DNA from: Gammaproteobacteria bacterium
Lineage (GTDB): Bacteria > Pseudomonadota > Gammaproteobacteria > Steroidobacterales > Woeseiaceae
Assembly (NCBI GenBank): GCA_024640305.1
Contig: JAHEFG010000046.1
Coordinates: 1 to 64,000 of the forward strand
Direction: 5' to 3'
DNA: 64,000 nt
A program made the position numbers and the translations under genes. Below, piece by piece: positions 43,940 to 56,603 of this stretch (the stretch's first letter is position 1; each line of letters begins with the position of its first letter). Under the pieces are notes generated by a model that was not told where the DNA came from, ran no database searches, and was given only the letters and a program-made list of their open reading frames with translations.

Positions 43940-46900
43940 TGAAAGATCTATTAAAGCTTTTCAAGTACCAGAACCCTGTTGATGACTTCGAGGCTATCCG
44001 CATTGGGCTGGCGTCGCCGGACATGGTGCGCTCCTGGTCGTTCGGTGAAGTAAAGAAGCCGGAAACGATCAACTACCGCACGTTCAAGCCGGAACGCGAT
44101 GGCCTGTTCTGCGCGAAGATATTCGGGCCGGTCAAAGACTACGAGTGTCTCTGTGGCAAATACAAGCGCCTGAAGCATCGTGGTGTTGTCTGCGAGAAGT
44201 GTGGTGTTGAAGTTACACAGACCAAGGTGCGCCGCGAGCGTATGGCGCATATCGAGCTTGCCAGCCCGGTCGCGCACATCTGGTTCCTGAAGTCGCTGCC
44301 GTCACGCATTGGGCTCATGCTCGACATGACCCTGCGCGAGATTGAGCGCGTTCTGTATTTCGAGGCATTTGTAGTCGTAGAGCCCGGCATGACAGAACTC
44401 GAGCGTGGTCAGCTCATGACCGACGAGATGTATCTCGACGCACTTGAGCAATACGGTGATGAATTCGACGCCCGCATGGGGGCCGAGGCGGTCCGCGAAA
44501 TGCTCATGACCATCGATCTGCAACGCGAAATCCTGCAGGTTCGTGAAGACATGGGTGCGACCCGTTCAGAGACCAAACTGAAACGACTTTCCAAACGCTT
44601 GAAGCTGATCGAATCGTTCGTTCTGTCGGGCAACAAGCCGGAGTGGATGGTGTTGACTGTGTTGCCGGTTCTGCCGCCTGATTTGCGGCCGCTGGTACCG
44701 CTCGATGGTGGCCGATTCGCAACGTCGGATCTGAATGATCTGTACCGCCGCGTGATCAACCGCAATAATCGTCTTCGCCGCCTGCTGGAGCTGAACGCGC
44801 CGGACATTATCGTGCGTAATGAAAAACGCATGCTGCAGGAGTCCGTTGATGCATTGCTTGACAACGGTCGTCGTGGTCGCGCCATCACCGGTACCAACAA
44901 ACGTCCGCTGAAGTCGCTCGCCGATATGATTAAAGGCAAGCAAGGACGTTTCCGTCAAAACCTGCTTGGCAAGCGTGTCGATTATTCGGGGCGTTCAGTC
45001 ATCGTGGTTGGTCCGACGTTGAAGCTGCACCAGTGCGGTCTGCCAAAGAAGATGGCGCTTGAACTCTTCAAGCCGTTCATTTTCTCGAAGCTGCAATTGC
45101 GCGGTGAAGCGACAACAATTAAGGCTGCCAAGCGATTGGTCGAGCGCGAAGGTGCAGAAGTCTGGGATATTCTCGAGGAAGTTATCCGCGAGCACCCTGT
45201 CATGCTGAACCGCGCGCCGACACTGCATCGACTGGGTATCCAGGCGTTCGAGCCGGTATTGATTGAAGGCAAGGCGATCCAGCTGCATCCGCTTGTTTGT
45301 ACAGCATTTAACGCTGACTTCGACGGCGACCAGATGGCCGTGCACGTGCCGCTCTCTATTGAGGCGCAGCTCGAGGCGCGTGCTTTGATGATGTCGTCAA
45401 ACAACATTCTGTCTCCGGCTAATGGTGATCCGATCATCGTGCCATCGCAGGATGTTGTACTTGGGCTGTATTACATGACTCGCTCTCGCGTCAACGCGAA
45501 GGGCGAAGGCATGATCCTGACCGATACTGATGAAGCGCGTCGGGCGTTCGAAGACGGGTCGGTAGCGCTGCAGGCCATGGTCAATATTCGTGTGCGGGTT
45601 TCCGAGACGAATGAAGATGGTGAGACAGAGACGGTAGTCCGCCGGCTGGAGACCACTGTAGGGCGTGCACTGTTGTCCGAAATTCTGCCGGAGGGTCTCA
45701 GCTTCGATCTGATCAACCAGGCGATGACCAAGAAAGCTATTTCCGGCGTTATTAACGCCTGTTATCGCCAGCTAGGCCTCAAAAAGACGGTCGTGTTTGC
45801 AGACCGCCTGATGTACACGGGTTTCCGTTTTGCGACGATGGCCGGTATTTCCATTGGCGTTAACGACATGGTCGTCCCGGAGAATAAAGAGGATATCCTG
45901 GCGGTCGCAGAGTCCGAGGTTAAAGAGATTCAGGACCAGTACGCGTCAGGTCTCGTAACCGACGGTGAGCGCTACAACAAGGTCGTCGATATCTGGTCAC
46001 GCACCAACGACCAGGTAGCCAAGGCCATGATGGACAAGCTCGGTACCGAAGTGGTCAAAGATGCGTCTGGCAAGGATGTCGACCAGGAGTCCTTCAATTC
46101 CATTTATATGATGGCGGACTCCGGAGCTCGTGGTTCGGCGGCACAGATCAGGCAGTTGGCTGGTATGCGTGGCCTGATGGCGAAGCCGGATGGCTCGATC
46201 ATCGAGACACCAATTACGGCTAACTTCCGCGAGGGTCTCGACGTACTGCAGTACTTTATCTCCACTCACGGCGCTCGTAAGGGTCTGGCTGATACGGCAC
46301 TGAAAACCGCTAACTCCGGTTACCTGACGCGCCGGCTCGTTGACGTTGCGCAGGATCTCGTTGTTACCGAAGTCGATTGCGAAACCAAGAATGGCGTTGA
46401 GATGGTGCCGCTGGTTGAAGGCGGGGACATCGTTGAGCCGCTGGCGGAGCGAGTGCTGGGCCGGGTACTGGCTGAAGCTGTGCTGATTCCTGGTCAGGAC
46501 AAGGTCGCATTCGATGCGGGTACGATGCTCGACGAGGCAACCGTCGACCGGCTTGAAGAGCTGTCAATTGACCGGGTTCTGGTTCGCTCGCCCATTACCT
46601 GTGAAATTCGTTATGGCGTTTGTTCACAGTGTTACGGACGTGACCTTGCACGCGGTCACCGCATCGCTATCGGCGAAGCTGTCGGTGTAATCGCAGCGCA
46701 GTCGATCGGTGAGCCTGGTACGCAGCTGACAATGCGTACCTTCCATATTGGTGGTGCTGCTTCAAGGTCTGCAGCGATCAACAGTATTGAGATCAAATCA
46801 AACGGCGTTGTTAAGCTCAATAACATAAAGACCGTGGCGCATCACAAGGGATACCTTGTAGCTGTGTCGCGTTCCGGTGAAGTTTCCGTGAGCAACGATC

Positions 46901-48261
46901 AGGGTCGCGAACGTGAGCGCTATAAAGTGCCTTACGGTGCAACCATCACTATCGAAGATGGTGCAGAGGTCAAGCAGGGGCAGATTGTTGCCAACTGGGA
47001 TCCGCACACCCACCCGGTTGTCACGGAAGTGGCGGGCAACATCAAGTTTGAAGACTTCCTCGATGGCATCACAGTTACCGAGCAGGTCGACGAATTTACT
47101 GGCCTGACAAGCATCGTTGTTCTCGATCCGAAGAGTCGCGGTGGATCCGGCAAGGACCTTCGCCCGGTTGCACGGCTGGTTGATAAGGATGGTTCCGATA
47201 TTTGCTTCGCGAATACCGATATTCCGGCTGTTTACGCATTGCCGGCAGGCGCCATTATCAATATGAGCGACGGAGCGGAAGTTTCTGTAGGCGACATCAT
47301 CGCTCGTATCCCGCAGGAGTCGTCGAAGACTCGTGATATCACGGGTGGCCTGCCGCGTATTGCCGACCTGTTCGAAGCCAGGAAGCCGAAAGAACCGGCG
47401 ATTATGGCCGAGCACACAGGTACGGTCAGCTTCGGTAAGGAAACCAAGGGCAAACGTCGACTTGTTATTACCGACGAGTCGGGCGAGAGCCACGAGGAGC
47501 TGATTCCGAAGTGGCGTCACCTCAACGTGTTCGAGGGCGAGCAGGTTGTCAAAGGCGAGACCATTGCCGATGGCGAACCGAATCCCCATGACATCCTGCG
47601 TCTGCAGGGCGTCGAGAACCTGGCTGATTACCTGGTTCGCGAGATTCAGGACGTGTATCGATTGCAGGGTGTGAAGATTAATGACAAGCACATCGAGGTG
47701 ATTATTCGCCAGATGTTGCGCAAGGTGATCGTTGCGACGCCGGGTGAGAGTTCTTACCTCAGAGGTGAGCAAATCGATAAAGCTCGTTTCCACGAAGAGG
47801 TTGAACAACTCGAGGCTCAGGGCAAGGAATTGCTCACTATCGATCCGGTGCTCCTGGGTATCACGAAAGCATCGCTTGCTACGGAATCGTTCATTTCAGC
47901 AGCATCGTTCCAGGAAACCACGCGTGTCCTGACCGAGGCGGCGGTTCGTGGTCTTCGCGATGATCTTCGTGGTCTCAAAGAGAATGTCATCGTGGGTCGT
48001 CTGATCCCTGCAGGTACGGGCTTCGCGCATCATGCCGAACGCCGCCGTACTCGCGAACAGGATCTGGCGGATCAGCTACAAGAGCTCGAGCTGGCGCAAC
48101 AACAGGCGCAAGCCACAGCCGAGTCCGAAGGTTCTGAGGAAAGCGCAGAAGCAGCTGCAGAAGCCACGAAAAAAGCAGAAGACTCCGGTGCTGAGCTCGA
48201 GGCGGCGCTGGCAGCTGAGGTCGCTGCAGAGGGCGAAAAGGAAGCTACCTCGGACACGTAG
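43939..48261 (+). CDS. rpoC: RNA polymerase subunit beta'
   Basis: This 1440-residue subunit carries the catalytic [12 protein letters not shown] loop (458-469; Asp460, 462 and 464 hold the active-site Mg). The N-terminal zinc finger [13 protein letters not shown] plus [10 protein letters not shown] and the second zinc site with [15 protein letters not shown] are present. E. coli beta' is about 30 residues shorter. The difference is a highly acidic, Ala/Glu/Gln-rich helical tail of about 60 residues ([16 protein letters not shown] onward). It is the last gene of its operon; a promoter for the str operon follows 35 bp after the stop. Confidence 0.99.
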   Translation: MKDLLKLFKYQNPVDDFEAIRIGLASPDMVRSWSFGEVKKPETINYRTFKPERDGLFCAKIFGPVKDYECLCGKYKRLKHRGVVCEKCGVEVTQTKVRRERMAHIELASPVAHIWFLKSLPSRIGLMLDMTLREIERVLYFEAFVVVEPGMTELERGQLMTDEMYLDALEQYGDEFDARMGAEAVREMLMTIDLQREILQVREDMGATRSETKLKRLSKRLKLIESFVLSGNKPEWMVLTVLPVLPPDLRPLVPLDGGRFATSDLNDLYRRVINRNNRLRRLLELNAPDIIVRNEKRMLQESVDALLDNGRRGRAITGTNKRPLKSLADMIKGKQGRFRQNLLGKRVDYSGRSVIVVGPTLKLHQCGLPKKMALELFKPFIFSKLQLRGEATTIKAAKRLVEREGAEVWDILEEVIREHPVMLNRAPTLHRLGIQAFEPVLIEGKAIQLHPLVCTAFNADFDGDQMAVHVPLSIEAQLEARALMMSSNNILSPANGDPIIVPSQDVVLGLYYMTRSRVNAKGEGMILTDTDEARRAFEDGSVALQAMVNIRVRVSETNEDGETETVVRRLETTVGRALLSEILPEGLSFDLINQAMTKKAISGVINACYRQLGLKKTVVFADRLMYTGFRFATMAGISIGVNDMVVPENKEDILAVAESEVKEIQDQYASGLVTDGERYNKVVDIWSRTNDQVAKAMMDKLGTEVVKDASGKDVDQESFNSIYMMADSGARGSAAQIRQLAGMRGLMAKPDGSIIETPITANFREGLDVLQYFISTHGARKGLADTALKTANSGYLTRRLVDVAQDLVVTEVDCETKNGVEMVPLVEGGDIVEPLAERVLGRVLAEAVLIPGQDKVAFDAGTMLDEATVDRLEELSIDRVLVRSPITCEIRYGVCSQCYGRDLARGHRIAIGEAVGVIAAQSIGEPGTQLTMRTFHIGGAASRSAAINSIEIKSNGVVKLNNIKTVAHHKGYLVAVSRSGEVSVSNDQGRERERYKVPYGATITIEDGAEVKQGQIVANWDPHTHPVVTEVAGNIKFEDFLDGITVTEQVDEFTGLTSIVVLDPKSRGGSGKDLRPVARLVDKDGSDICFANTDIPAVYALPAGAIINMSDGAEVSVGDIIARIPQESSKTRDITGGLPRIADLFEARKPKEPAIMAEHTGTVSFGKETKGKRRLVITDESGESHEELIPKWRHLNVFEGEQVVKGETIADGEPNPHDILRLQGVENLADYLVREIQDVYRLQGVKINDKHIEVIIRQMLRKVIVATPGESSYLRGEQIDKARFHEEVEQLEAQGKELLTIDPVLLGITKASLATESFISAASFQETTRVLTEAAVRGLRDDLRGLKENVIVGRLIPAGTGFAHHAERRRTREQDLADQLQELELAQQQAQATAESEGSEESAEAAAEATKKAEDSGAELEAALAAEVAAEGEKEATSDT

Positions 48262-48295
48262 GAAACAAGGGTTTGTGGGGCGCGGTGCAGCCTGC

Positions 48296-48325
48296 TTGAC
48301 AGCTTGATGCACGCGTCTCTACAAT
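48296..48325 (+). promoter_or_regulatory. Sigma-70 promoter for the str operon
   Basis: Perfect TTGACA (48296-48301) and TACAAT (48320-48325, five of six) are 18 bp apart, starting 35 bp after rpoC. Start would be near 48332, about 214 nt upstream of rpsL. Confidence 0.85.
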
Positions 48326-48338
48326 GCCCGCCCTTAAC

Positions 48339-48373
48339 CGCGGGGGCCGCCTTAAAGCGGGCCGCGATTTTTT
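48339..48373 (+). terminator. Terminator-like hairpin at the start of the str leader
   Basis: CGCGG (48339-48343) pairs with CCGCG (48362-48366), and CCGC pairs with GCGG inside, around a CTTAAA loop with a small internal bulge; ATTTTTT follows. It may terminate rpoC read-through. Since it also lies at about +8 of the str promoter, it may act as an attenuator. Confidence 0.6.
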
Positions 48374-48449
48374 GGGGCAAATGTTGGACGGTCTTATGAC
48401 CTGAAAGCAAAAAACGCAAGTGATTCAGTCATTTGCGCGATTGCCCAAA

Positions 48450-48489
48450 CACCCGATGTCTGAGCCGTTTGGGGTTCAGTGGTCGGGTG
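48450..48489 (+). promoter_or_regulatory. Nested hairpin in the rpsL leader
   Basis: CACCCGA (48450-48456) pairs with TCGGGTG (48483-48489), and CTGA (48460-48463) with TCAG (48476-48479) inside it. A smaller TGCGC / GCGCA hairpin with a T-rich loop follows. Function is unknown; a ribosomal-protein autoregulation role would be inference. Confidence 0.5.
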
Positions 48490-48545
48490 TGCGCGTTTTT
48501 TAGCGCAATACGATATTTGGATTAACAGCAACAGATGAGGGCCCC

Positions 48546-48920
48546 ATGGCCACAGTTAACCAGTTAGTTAGAAAGCCGCGCGCTACAAAACCTGCCAAGA
48601 GCACGGTGCCGGCACTCGAAGCCAGCCCGCAAAAGCGGGGTGTTTGTACGCGCGTCTATACGACGACACCGAAAAAGCCGAACTCGGCCATGCGCAAAGT
48701 CGCCCGCGTGCGACTGACCAATGGCTTTGAAGTTACGTCATATATCGGTGGCGAAGGCCATAACCTGCAAGAGCACTCGGTTGTGCTGATTCGCGGTGGT
48801 CGTGTAAAGGACTTGCCGGGTGTGCGTTATCACACAGTACGCGGCACGCTCGATTGCTCGGGTGTGGCAGACCGCAGACAGGGCCGCTCCAAGTACGGCA
48901 CCAAGCGCCCTAAATCATAA
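48546..48920 (+). CDS. rpsL: Ribosomal protein S12
   Basis: This 124-residue small-subunit protein monitors codon-anticodon pairing. [17 protein letters not shown] and [18 protein letters not shown] carry the Lys residues equivalent to Lys43 and Lys88, so the sequence is of the streptomycin-sensitive type. It is first in the rpsL-rpsG-fusA-tuf-rpsJ series, after a 284-bp leader. Confidence 0.99.
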   Translation: MATVNQLVRKPRATKPAKSTVPALEASPQKRGVCTRVYTTTPKKPNSAMRKVARVRLTNGFEVTSYIGGEGHNLQEHSVVLIRGGRVKDLPGVRYHTVRGTLDCSGVADRRQGRSKYGTKRPKS

Positions 48921-48956
48921 ACAGAATAATCCGCGGCATTGGCCGCGAGTAAATAG

Positions 48957-49445
<489 letters not shown>

Positions 49446-49490
49446 TTCTGAGAAGACGACCGAGCATCCCAGGATAATCAGGATCTTGAT

Positions 49491-51584
49491 GTGGCCCGCA
49501 CAACCCCTATCGAGCGCTATCGCAATATTGGCATCATGGCCCATATTGACGCGGGCAAGACAACCACGACGGAGCGCGTGCTTTTTTACACGGGTGTCTC
49601 GCACAAGATAGGTGAGGTACATGATGGCGCTGCTGTCATGGACTGGATGGAGCAGGAGCAGGAGCGTGGCATTACGATCACGTCGGCAGCAACAACCTGT
49701 TTCTGGCAGGGCATGGACAAGCAGTTTGCTCAGCACCGAATCAATATTATTGATACTCCCGGGCACGTCGATTTCACGATTGAGGTAGAACGAAGCCTGC
49801 GCGTACTCGACGGAGCCATAACGGTACTGTGTTCCGTTGGCGGCGTTGAGCCACAGACAGAAACGGTATGGCGCCAGGGAGACAAGTACCGGGTGCCGCG
49901 GATGGTTTTTGTCAACAAGATGGATCGTGCTGGTGCGGATTTTCTGCGTGTTGTGCAGCAGTTGCGAGACCGTCTCGGTGCGAACCCTGTGCCAGTGCAG
50001 CTACCTATTGGCGCAGAAGACAAATTTGAAGGCGTAGTTGATCTGATTGGCATGCGGGCCATCTATTGGGATGAGGGCAACATGGGTACTACCTATGATG
50101 CACGGGATATCCCGGCCGATATGCAGGCGGATGCCGAATTTTGGCGCGCGAAGATGGTAGAGGCCGCTGCCGAAGGCGATGAAACACTGCTCGATAAATT
50201 TCTCGAGGAAGGTGTGCTTGACGAACAGGAGATTCGCAGAGGCCTGCGCGCACGCACTCTGTCAAACGAAGTCGTTGTCGCCATGTGTGGTTCGGCATTC
50301 AAGAATAAGGGCGTTCAGGCGATGCTGGACGCGGTTATCGACTTTATGCCCTCGCCGTTGGACGTTCCGGCAATCAAGGGTCTTGACAGTGACGAGGCCG
50401 AGGCCGAGCGACATCCGGATGATAGCGATCCATTTGCTGCGCTCGCGTTCAAGATTGCGACCGACCCATTTGTTGGCAACTTGACGTTTTTCAGGGTTTA
50501 TTCAGGTGTTCTGAACTCGGGCGACACTATTCTGAACCCGGTCAAGCACAAAAAAGAACGCATCGGCCGGATCTTGCAGATGCATTCAAACGATCGCAAA
50601 GAGATTAAAGAAGTGCGGGCCGGTGATATCGCTGCAGCAGTCGGGCTCAAGGACGTTACTACGGGCGACACGCTCTGCGACGTCAAACATGTCATTACGC
50701 TGGAGCGAATGGAGTTTCCTGATCCGGTCATTTCGGTAGCTGTCGAGCCGCGAACGAAGCCCGACCAGGAAAAAATGGGCATTGCACTGCAAAAGCTCGC
50801 GAAAGAGGATCCGTCTTTCCGGGTGCATACTGATGAAGAGTCGGGACAGACGATTATCTCGGGAATGGGTGAGTTGCACCTCGACATTATTGTCGATCGC
50901 ATGAAGCGTGAATTTAGCGTCGCAGCCAACGTCGGTAAGCCGCAGGTAGCCTACCGGGAAACGATTCGCAAGACTGTCGAGCAGGAAGGCAAGTTCGTCC
51001 GGCAATCTGGTGGACGCGGGCAATATGGCCACGTGTTTTTGCGTATTGAGCCACAGGCTCACGGTGAAGGGTACGAATTCGTCAACGCAATCGTGGGCGG
51101 CGTTGTGCCGCGCGAGTATATTGGCGCGGTCGACAAAGGCGTCAGGGAGCAGATGGAAAATGGCGTTGTAGCGGGATACCCGGTAGTCGATTGCAGGGTT
51201 ACTCTGTACGACGGCTCTTATCACGATGTTGATTCGAGCGAAATGGCGTTCAAGATTGCCGGTTCGATGGGCTTCCGGGAGGGTGCTGCCAAGGCCAGCC
51301 CGGTGCTGCTCGAGCCAATCATGAAGGTTGAGGTGGTGACGCCTGAAGAATACATGGGTGACGTGATGGGCGATTTGAATCGCCGTCGCGGGTTGCCGCA
51401 GGGGATGGATGACTCACCTTCAGGTAAGATCATTCGTGCAGAGGTGCCACTGGCCGAGATGTTTGGCTATGCGACAGATCTGCGATCGATGAGCCAGGGC
51501 AGGGCGGTATACTCGATGGAATTTGAGAAATATTCGGAAGTGCCACCAAGTGTGGCCGACGTCGTATTAAGAAAAGCGAGCTAA
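49491..51584 (+). CDS. fusA: Elongation factor G
   Basis: This 697-residue GTPase drives tRNA-mRNA translocation. G1 is [21 protein letters not shown]3 DTPGHVDF, G4 NKMDR; domains II-V follow with [14 protein letters not shown] and [14 protein letters not shown]. The start is GTG ([14 protein letters not shown] is the family N-terminus). The stop lies only 4 bp before tuf copy 2, so the tuf ribosome binding site must lie inside fusA. Confidence 0.99.
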   Translation: MARTTPIERYRNIGIMAHIDAGKTTTTERVLFYTGVSHKIGEVHDGAAVMDWMEQEQERGITITSAATTCFWQGMDKQFAQHRINIIDTPGHVDFTIEVERSLRVLDGAITVLCSVGGVEPQTETVWRQGDKYRVPRMVFVNKMDRAGADFLRVVQQLRDRLGANPVPVQLPIGAEDKFEGVVDLIGMRAIYWDEGNMGTTYDARDIPADMQADAEFWRAKMVEAAAEGDETLLDKFLEEGVLDEQEIRRGLRARTLSNEVVVAMCGSAFKNKGVQAMLDAVIDFMPSPLDVPAIKGLDSDEAEAERHPDDSDPFAALAFKIATDPFVGNLTFFRVYSGVLNSGDTILNPVKHKKERIGRILQMHSNDRKEIKEVRAGDIAAAVGLKDVTTGDTLCDVKHVITLERMEFPDPVISVAVEPRTKPDQEKMGIALQKLAKEDPSFRVHTDEESGQTIISGMGELHLDIIVDRMKREFSVAANVGKPQVAYRETIRKTVEQEGKFVRQSGGRGQYGHVFLRIEPQAHGEGYEFVNAIVGGVVPREYIGAVDKGVREQMENGVVAGYPVVDCRVTLYDGSYHDVDSSEMAFKIAGSMGFREGAAKASPVLLEPIMKVEVVTPEEYMGDVMGDLNRRRGLPQGMDDSPSGKIIRAEVPLAEMFGYATDLRSMSQGRAVYSMEFEKYSEVPPSVADVVLRKAS

Positions 51585-51588
51585 AAAA

Positions 51589-52779
<1,191 letters not shown>

Positions 52780-52850
52780 TTGAATGGGGGTAGGCCCCTT
52801 TTGTGCCTTTTGTGTAAACCTAGGGCTCTGACCCCGATTAAGGAAAAAAT

Positions 52851-53165
52851 ATGTCAACAAACCAAAATATTAGAATTCGCCTGAAAGCTTTCGATCATCG
52901 TTTGATCGACAATTCAGCGCGCGAGATCGTTGAAACCGCCAAGCGTACCGGTGCCGCGGTCAAGGGTCCGATACCGCTGCCCATGAAAAAGGAGCGTTTT
53001 ACGATCCTGGTATCGCCGCATGTCAACAAGGATGCACGTGATCAGTACGAAATCCGTACACACAAGCGCCTTATGGACATCGTTGACCCAACGGACAAGA
53101 CGGTAGATGCGTTGATGAAGCTCGAGCTGCCGGCTGGCGTGGACGTTCACATCAAGCTGAACTAG
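52851..53165 (+). CDS. rpsJ: Ribosomal protein S10
   Basis: This 104-residue 30S protein also acts as NusE, the partner of NusB and NusG in antitermination. Motifs are [52 protein letters not shown] (family pattern; residues about 38-72) and GVDVHIKLN at the end. AAGGA precedes the ATG. It lies only 71 bp after tuf, so it is probably read from the str operon, while a strong promoter lies after it. Confidence 0.98.
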   Translation: MSTNQNIRIRLKAFDHRLIDNSAREIVETAKRTGAAVKGPIPLPMKKERFTILVSPHVNKDARDQYEIRTHKRLMDIVDPTDKTVDALMKLELPAGVDVHIKLN

Positions 53166-53203
53166 GAAAAGCTAAAACCCCCGAAATTATCACTCGAAAC
53201 CGC

Positions 53204-53231
53204 TTGCGTTAGGGGGTTTCGGCGGTATAAT
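53204..53231 (+). promoter_or_regulatory. Sigma-70 promoter between rpsJ and rplC
   Basis: TTGCGT (53204-53209, four of six) lies 16 bp before a perfect TATAAT (53226-53231). It begins 39 bp after rpsJ. Start near 53238 leaves a leader of about 320 nt before rplC. Confidence 0.8.
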
Positions 53232-53237
53232 TGCGGG

Positions 53238-53558
53238 CTCGCTGGGTTTGGCCGGGCCGGGAGTCGGCCAGATTCAGAAAAGACGCCAGGGAATATTGTG
53301 TGGCGCTTAAAGAAGCAAAGGTCGTCGGGAAATCGAAGGCGACACGGCAAATCCCGGAATAGCCGGTTCGAACGGAAGTTCGGGCCGGAAGCAGGGTCAG
53401 CCCCAGAGCACAAAGAACATGGAGTTCTTGGCGATGGCTGGCCCTTTCGCGTGTCTGAAAGAAGCGCGAATGACACGCCAGCCAATCGAAGTTGGGGTGG
53501 TGACAGAGATTTTAAGAATTAGGCGCTGACCAATCGAAGTCAGTGCGAGGTTTTGAAG
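53238..53558 (+). promoter_or_regulatory. Long structured leader before rplC (candidate L4-responsive S10 leader)
   Basis: The E. coli rpsJ-rplC gap is about 30 bp, but here it is 393 bp and non-coding. It folds into a 9-bp stem GGGTCAGCC / GGCTGGCCC (53394-53402 and 53436-53444) enclosing AAGAAC / GTTCTT. Another stem GCGTGTC / GACACGC (53449-53455 and 53472-53478) and a direct repeat CCAATCGAAGT (53482-53492 and 53530-53540) follow. The position suggests the autoregulatory leader of the S10 operon. That is inference. Confidence 0.6.
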
Positions 53559-54203
53559 ATGACGATGGGTATTGTTGGCCGCAAATGCGGCATGACACGT
53601 GTTTTTACGGAGGACGGGGAATCTATTCCGGTAACCGTAATCGAGGCACAACCAAACCGTATCACTCAGGTGAAGACCGTTGAGACTGATGGCTATCGCG
53701 CGCTGCAGGTAACCGCTGGCGCCAAGAAGCCGTCGCGCGTGTCGAAACCTCTAGCCGGCCACTTTGCGAATGCAAAGGTCGAAGCCGGCGACCTAATATC
53801 GGAAATCCGCCTCGATGACACCGATGATGGTGATTTCGCCGCTGGTGGTGAGCTCAAGGTTGATTTGTTTACCGAGGGCCAGAAAGTAGATGTCGTAGGC
53901 ACGTCGATCGGCAAAGGCTTTGCAGGTGGCATCAAGCGCCATAACTTCTCAATGCAGGACGCGACACACGGCAACTCGTTGGCACACAGAGCCCCGGGTT
54001 CCATCGGTCAAAACCAGACGCCTGGCCGTGTTTTCAAAGGCAAGAAGATGGCTGGTCACATGGGTAACGTTCGCCGCACCGCACAGAACCTCGTCGTCGT
54101 GCGGGTGGATGCGGAACGTAACCTTCTTCTGATTAAGGGTGCAGTCCCGGGCCACGCTGGCGGCAAAGTAATTGTCCGCCCGGCAGTCAAGGCCAGGAAC
54201 TGA
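53559..54203 (+). CDS. rplC: Ribosomal protein L3
   Basis: This 214-residue assembly-initiator protein of the 50S reaches towards the peptidyl-transferase centre. [17 protein letters not shown] is the N-terminus; the central [30 protein letters not shown] loop (around residues 128-152) carries the Gln methylated by PrmB in E. coli. The ATG at 53559 is chosen because GAGG lies 8 bp upstream; a TTG at 53553 is possible. Confidence 0.98.
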   Translation: MTMGIVGRKCGMTRVFTEDGESIPVTVIEAQPNRITQVKTVETDGYRALQVTAGAKKPSRVSKPLAGHFANAKVEAGDLISEIRLDDTDDGDFAAGGELKVDLFTEGQKVDVVGTSIGKGFAGGIKRHNFSMQDATHGNSLAHRAPGSIGQNQTPGRVFKGKKMAGHMGNVRRTAQNLVVVRVDAERNLLLIKGAVPGHAGGKVIVRPAVKARN

Positions 54204-54214
54204 GGGGCGCTGCG

Positions 54215-54817
54215 ATGAAATTGAAAATGCAAGGCAGTGGTTCGGTTGATGTAGCAGAAGCTGCATTTGGCGCTGAGTTTAACGAAGCTCTGATCCACCA
54301 GGTTGTCACTGCGTATCTCGCCGGTGGCCGGGCCGGAACAAAGGCGCAAAAGAATCGCGCGGCGGTTCGCGGCGGTGGTGCGAAGCCATGGCGGCAGAAG
54401 GGTACTGGTCGTGCCCGTGCTGGTACGATTCGCAGCCCGATCTGGGTCGGCGGCGGTCGTACTTTTGCTGCGTCACCGCGTGACTACTCGCAGAAGGTCA
54501 ACAAGAAAATGTATCGTGCTGCGCTGCGTTCAGTTATGTCTGAGCTGGTGCGGCAGGATCGCCTGGTCATCGTCAACGAGCTCACGCTCGAGGCACCAAA
54601 GACAAAGCTGCTCGCGACGAAGCTTAAAGAATTCGATCTGGACAGCGTGCTGATCCTGAACGAGGCGTTCGATGAGAACGTATTTCTGGCGGCACGCAAT
54701 CTGCCGAATGTCGGTGTTTGCGACGCTGGGTCAATTGATCCGGTCGTATTGATTCGATTCGAGAAGGTTCTTATTACGCTGCCAGCGCTGAAGCTGCTAG
54801 AGGGGCGTCTGTCATGA
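54215..54817 (+). CDS. rplD: Ribosomal protein L4
   Basis: This 200-residue protein lines the exit tunnel and is the autoregulator of the S10 operon in E. coli. It contains the tunnel loop [20 protein letters not shown] (about 49-68) and ends with [14 protein letters not shown] precedes the ATG. The stop overlaps rplW by four bases (ATGA). Confidence 0.98.
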   Translation: MKLKMQGSGSVDVAEAAFGAEFNEALIHQVVTAYLAGGRAGTKAQKNRAAVRGGGAKPWRQKGTGRARAGTIRSPIWVGGGRTFAASPRDYSQKVNKKMYRAALRSVMSELVRQDRLVIVNELTLEAPKTKLLATKLKEFDLDSVLILNEAFDENVFLAARNLPNVGVCDAGSIDPVVLIRFEKVLITLPALKLLEGRLS

Positions 54818-55122
54818 GTGTTGCAGGTCGCCAGGAACGTTTGATGACGGTTATTCGCGGTCCACACGTGTCTGAAAAGACGCACATGGCTGCTGAGAGC
54901 AATCAGGTCGTTCTTAAGGTTCGCACTGATGCAAGCAAGTCCGAAATTCGCCAGGCCGTCGAACTGATGTTTGACGTCAAGGTCGAGGGTGTTTCGGTCG
55001 TCAACGTGAAAGGCAAAACCAAGCGTTTTGGCCAGACGCGTGGTCGCCGTAATGACTGGAAGAAGGCGTATGTGCGGCTCGCAGATGGCAGCCATATCGA
55101 AACGCTGCTGGGCACGGAATAG
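54814..55122 (+). CDS. rplW: Ribosomal protein L23
   Basis: This 102-residue protein sits at the tunnel exit and docks trigger factor and SRP. Signature segments are [16 protein letters not shown] and [21 protein letters not shown]. The N-terminus ([10 protein letters not shown]) is a few residues longer than E. coli. Translation is coupled to rplD by ATGA overlap. Confidence 0.98.
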   Translation: MSVAGRQERLMTVIRGPHVSEKTHMAAESNQVVLKVRTDASKSEIRQAVELMFDVKVEGVSVVNVKGKTKRFGQTRGRRNDWKKAYVRLADGSHIETLLGTE

Positions 55123-55133
55123 GGTAGAGAATC

Positions 55134-55961
55134 ATGTCACTGCATAAAGCAAAGCCGACATCAGCTGGACGCCGTTTCGTCGTATCGGTGAAGACACCTG
55201 GTTTGCACAAAGGCAAACCGCACGAGGCGCTGATCGAGAAGAAGATGTCGAAAGGCGGGCGCAATAACAATGGCCGTATTACGGTTCGCCACAAGGGCGG
55301 CGGTCACAAGCAGCGCTACCGCATTGTCGATTTCAAACGTGACAAGGACGGTATTCCTGGTGTGGTAGAGCGCCTCGAGTACGATCCGAACCGCAGCGCG
55401 CATCTTGCATTGATCAAGTATGCGGATGGTGAGCGTCGCTATATTCTGGCACCTAAAGGGGTCGCGGCCGGCGCGCCGATCATCAGTGGTGAAGAGGCGC
55501 CTATCAAACCCGGTAATTCATTGCCTTTGCGCGTGATTCCGGTTGGTACCGTAATCCACAACATTGAAATGAAGCCAGGCAAAGGCGGGCAGATGGTTCG
55601 CTCGGCAGGTGGTTATGCCCAGCTGGCAGCTCGCGAAGGTGCCTACGTGACCATTCGATTACGGTCGACTGAGATGCGGAAGATTCACGTCGATTGTCGC
55701 GCAACGATTGGCGAGGTTGGCCACAGCGAACACAACCTGCGCAAGCTCGGCAAAGCCGGTGCGAAGCGCTGGAGAGGTGTTCGTCCGACGGTTCGTGGTG
55801 TCGCAATGAACCCGGTTGATCATCCGCACGGTGGTGGTGAAGGCCGCACATCTGGTGGTCGGCATCCGGTAAGCCCTTGGGGTACGCCAACTAAAGGTTA
55901 CAAGACGCGTACGAATAAGCGCACAGACAACATGATTGTGCGTCGTCGCAAGCGTAAGTAA
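55134..55961 (+). CDS. rplB: Ribosomal protein L2
   Basis: This 275-residue protein is essential for 50S-30S joining and the peptidyl-transferase fold. It contains [19 protein letters not shown], the SH3-like and OB domains, and the C-terminal [18 protein letters not shown] with the conserved His near residue 230. AGGGTAGAG precedes the ATG. Confidence 0.99.
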   Translation: MSLHKAKPTSAGRRFVVSVKTPGLHKGKPHEALIEKKMSKGGRNNNGRITVRHKGGGHKQRYRIVDFKRDKDGIPGVVERLEYDPNRSAHLALIKYADGERRYILAPKGVAAGAPIISGEEAPIKPGNSLPLRVIPVGTVIHNIEMKPGKGGQMVRSAGGYAQLAAREGAYVTIRLRSTEMRKIHVDCRATIGEVGHSEHNLRKLGKAGAKRWRGVRPTVRGVAMNPVDHPHGGGEGRTSGGRHPVSPWGTPTKGYKTRTNKRTDNMIVRRRKRK

Positions 55962-55980
55962 GGAATAGAGGAACAGCAGC

Positions 55981-56253
55981 ATGCCGCGTAGTGTTAGAAA
56001 AGGCCCATTTGTCGATACGCATTTGGCAAAAAAGGTCGCCGAAGCCGCAGCCAAGAACGATCGTCGTCCGATCAAGACATGGTCACGTCGTTCTATGGTA
56101 TTGCCGGACATGGTCGGATTGACGATTGCCGTTCACAACGGTCGCCAGCACGTGCCAGTTCTGGTTTCTGAAAATATGGTTGGCCACAAACTGGGCGAGT
56201 TTGCGGTTACCAGGACGTTTCGTGGTCACTCCGGCGACCGCAAGACGAAATAG
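55981..56253 (+). CDS. rpsS: Ribosomal protein S19
   Basis: This 90-residue 30S head protein starts [19 protein letters not shown] and carries [21 protein letters not shown] and [29 protein letters not shown] provides the ribosome binding site, 19 bp after rplB. Confidence 0.99.
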   Translation: MPRSVRKGPFVDTHLAKKVAEAAAKNDRRPIKTWSRRSMVLPDMVGLTIAVHNGRQHVPVLVSENMVGHKLGEFAVTRTFRGHSGDRKTK

Positions 56254-56265
56254 GGGAACTGGATC

Positions 56266-56598
56266 ATGCAAGTTGCAGCAACACTTCGTTACGCACGTAT
56301 TTCGCCGCAGAAATGCCGATTGGTTGCCGATGCAATCCGCGGTAAGTCTGTAGACGATGCGCTGCGAACCTTGACTTTTACGCCAAAGAAAAGCGCACGC
56401 ATCGTTAAGAAGGTGCTGGAGTCGGCAATTGCCAACGCTGAGCACAATCACGGCGCGGATATCGATGAATTGAAAATTTCTACCATCGAAGTGAACGAGG
56501 CGCCGACGTTTCGTCGCTTTCGTGCTCGGGCCAAAGGTCGGGGTGCACGCATCATCAAGAGGAACAGTCATATCACTGTTCGGGTTGGAGACGAGTAA
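56266..56598 (+). CDS. rplV: Ribosomal protein L22
   Basis: This 110-residue 50S protein has a globular surface domain and the tunnel hairpin (about residues 80-100, [18 protein letters not shown]). [20 protein letters not shown] is the N-terminal signature. AGGGGAA precedes the ATG, 12 bp after rpsS. Confidence 0.99.
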   Translation: MQVAATLRYARISPQKCRLVADAIRGKSVDDALRTLTFTPKKSARIVKKVLESAIANAEHNHGADIDELKISTIEVNEAPTFRRFRARAKGRGARIIKRNSHITVRVGDE

Positions 56599-56603
56599 AG
56601 AGT

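Noticed and set aside
46798..47808. A 336-codon minus-strand frame inside rpoC
   Set aside because: Shadow of the rpoC reading frame. It has no ribosome binding site or recognisable domain.
52787..52802. Terminator between tuf copy 2 and rpsJ
   Set aside because: The stem is only four GC pairs with four T residues. It is too weak to separate str from rpsJ reliably.
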